DNA of 64,000 nt from Anthoceros angustus (Eukaryota; Streptophyta; Anthocerotopsida; Anthocerotales; Anthocerotaceae), in contig VJWM01000151.1 of the NCBI GenBank assembly GCA_010909165.1, forward strand, positions 496,001-560,000. The letters are read 5' to 3'. This document shows, one piece after another, positions 63,766-64,000 of this stretch. The stretch's first letter is position 1, and every line of letters begins with the position of its first letter. Both the position numbers and the translations under genes were made by a program. Under the pieces are notes generated by a model that saw only the letters and a program-made list of their open reading frames with translations, ran no database searches and was not told where the DNA came from.

Positions 63766-64000
63766 GTGCGAAGCCTCTAAAGAGCAACTTACTATGTTTC
63801 ACAATTTACATATGCTCCTTCAATGGAAAAGCAAGTGTCAAGGTAGTCATGATTTGGATGCACTTTCAGAGATGGAAAGGAGCTAAGGCTTTATAAAGAG
63901 GAAACACAACACTCCCATATAATATAGGTCATATGCACTAGGCACACTAGGGTCTAACTACACAAGCACACAAGAACACTTGCACACACCACACCCCACA
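63766..64000. other. Window-end stretch
   Basis: AT-rich, ending in CA-rich words. No gene recognised. Confidence 0.4.

Noticed and set aside
1-64000. tRNA genes and other structural RNAs
   Set aside because: I scanned for typical tRNA D-arm and T-arm words without finding a convincing cloverleaf. A covariance-model scan would decide.

Overview
ORGANISM. The window is nuclear DNA of a land plant: spliced genes with GT-AG introns, a plastid outer-envelope pore protein, PLS-class PPR proteins, a plant PLAC8 protein, a bulb-type lectin and many plant-type retroelement remains. A gene for the intraflagellar transport protein IFT140 argues for a lineage that still makes flagellated sperm (bryophyte, lycophyte, fern or a basal gymnosperm). 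Introns are mostly 75-330 bp. I lean to a seed-free vascular plant (lycophyte or fern) but cannot fix the species. LAYOUT. 1-7.2 kb: a decayed, partly inverted LTR-retroelement complex. It holds gag, a zinc knuckle, a protease-like site and 5S-rRNA-like stretches, and, unusually, a broken C5 cytosine-methyltransferase domain and a PHD-finger-like end. An odd array of short GTAAA-cored repeats sits inside it. 8.1-14.1 kb: a 17-exon gene for a conserved plant protein of about 1254 residues, function unknown to me. 15.3-17.0 kb: an intronless L-gulonolactone-oxidase-like gene with one frameshift. 18.4-19.4 kb: OEP24 (minus). 19.9-24.9 kb: an intact PPR gene whose 3' end is tandemly duplicated. 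25-28.7 kb: repeats, a hAT-type MITE, copia and PPR relics. 28.8-30.5 kb: a second, intact gulonolactone-oxidase-like gene (minus) ending in KDEL. 30.8-34.6 kb: repeat copies, a bulb-type lectin gene and a PPR pseudogene. 35.0-35.8 kb: a hypothetical charged coiled-coil protein. 36.6-38.3 kb: a biotin/lipoyl-domain protein. 38.7-44.3 kb: IFT140 (minus), apparently lacking its N-terminal propeller. 44.6-47.1 kb: TRM6 (plus), divergent from IFT140 across 276 bp. 47.4-55.5 kb: a second hAT-type MITE, AT-rich DNA and copia fragments. 56.3-58.1 kb: an ALBA-domain RGG protein. 59.5-61.0 kb: a PLAC8-type protein. 61.3-64 kb: minisatellites, 5S-like repeats and tandem arrays. HOW THE GENES RELATE. The cellular genes are housekeeping or general plant genes (tRNA m1A58 methylation, ciliary transport, plastid envelope transport, organelle RNA editing, RNA binding) set as islands among decayed mobile DNA. 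I see no operon-like functional cluster. The most novel signal is the methyltransferase and PHD-like modules inside the retroelement at 2.9-4.3 kb.
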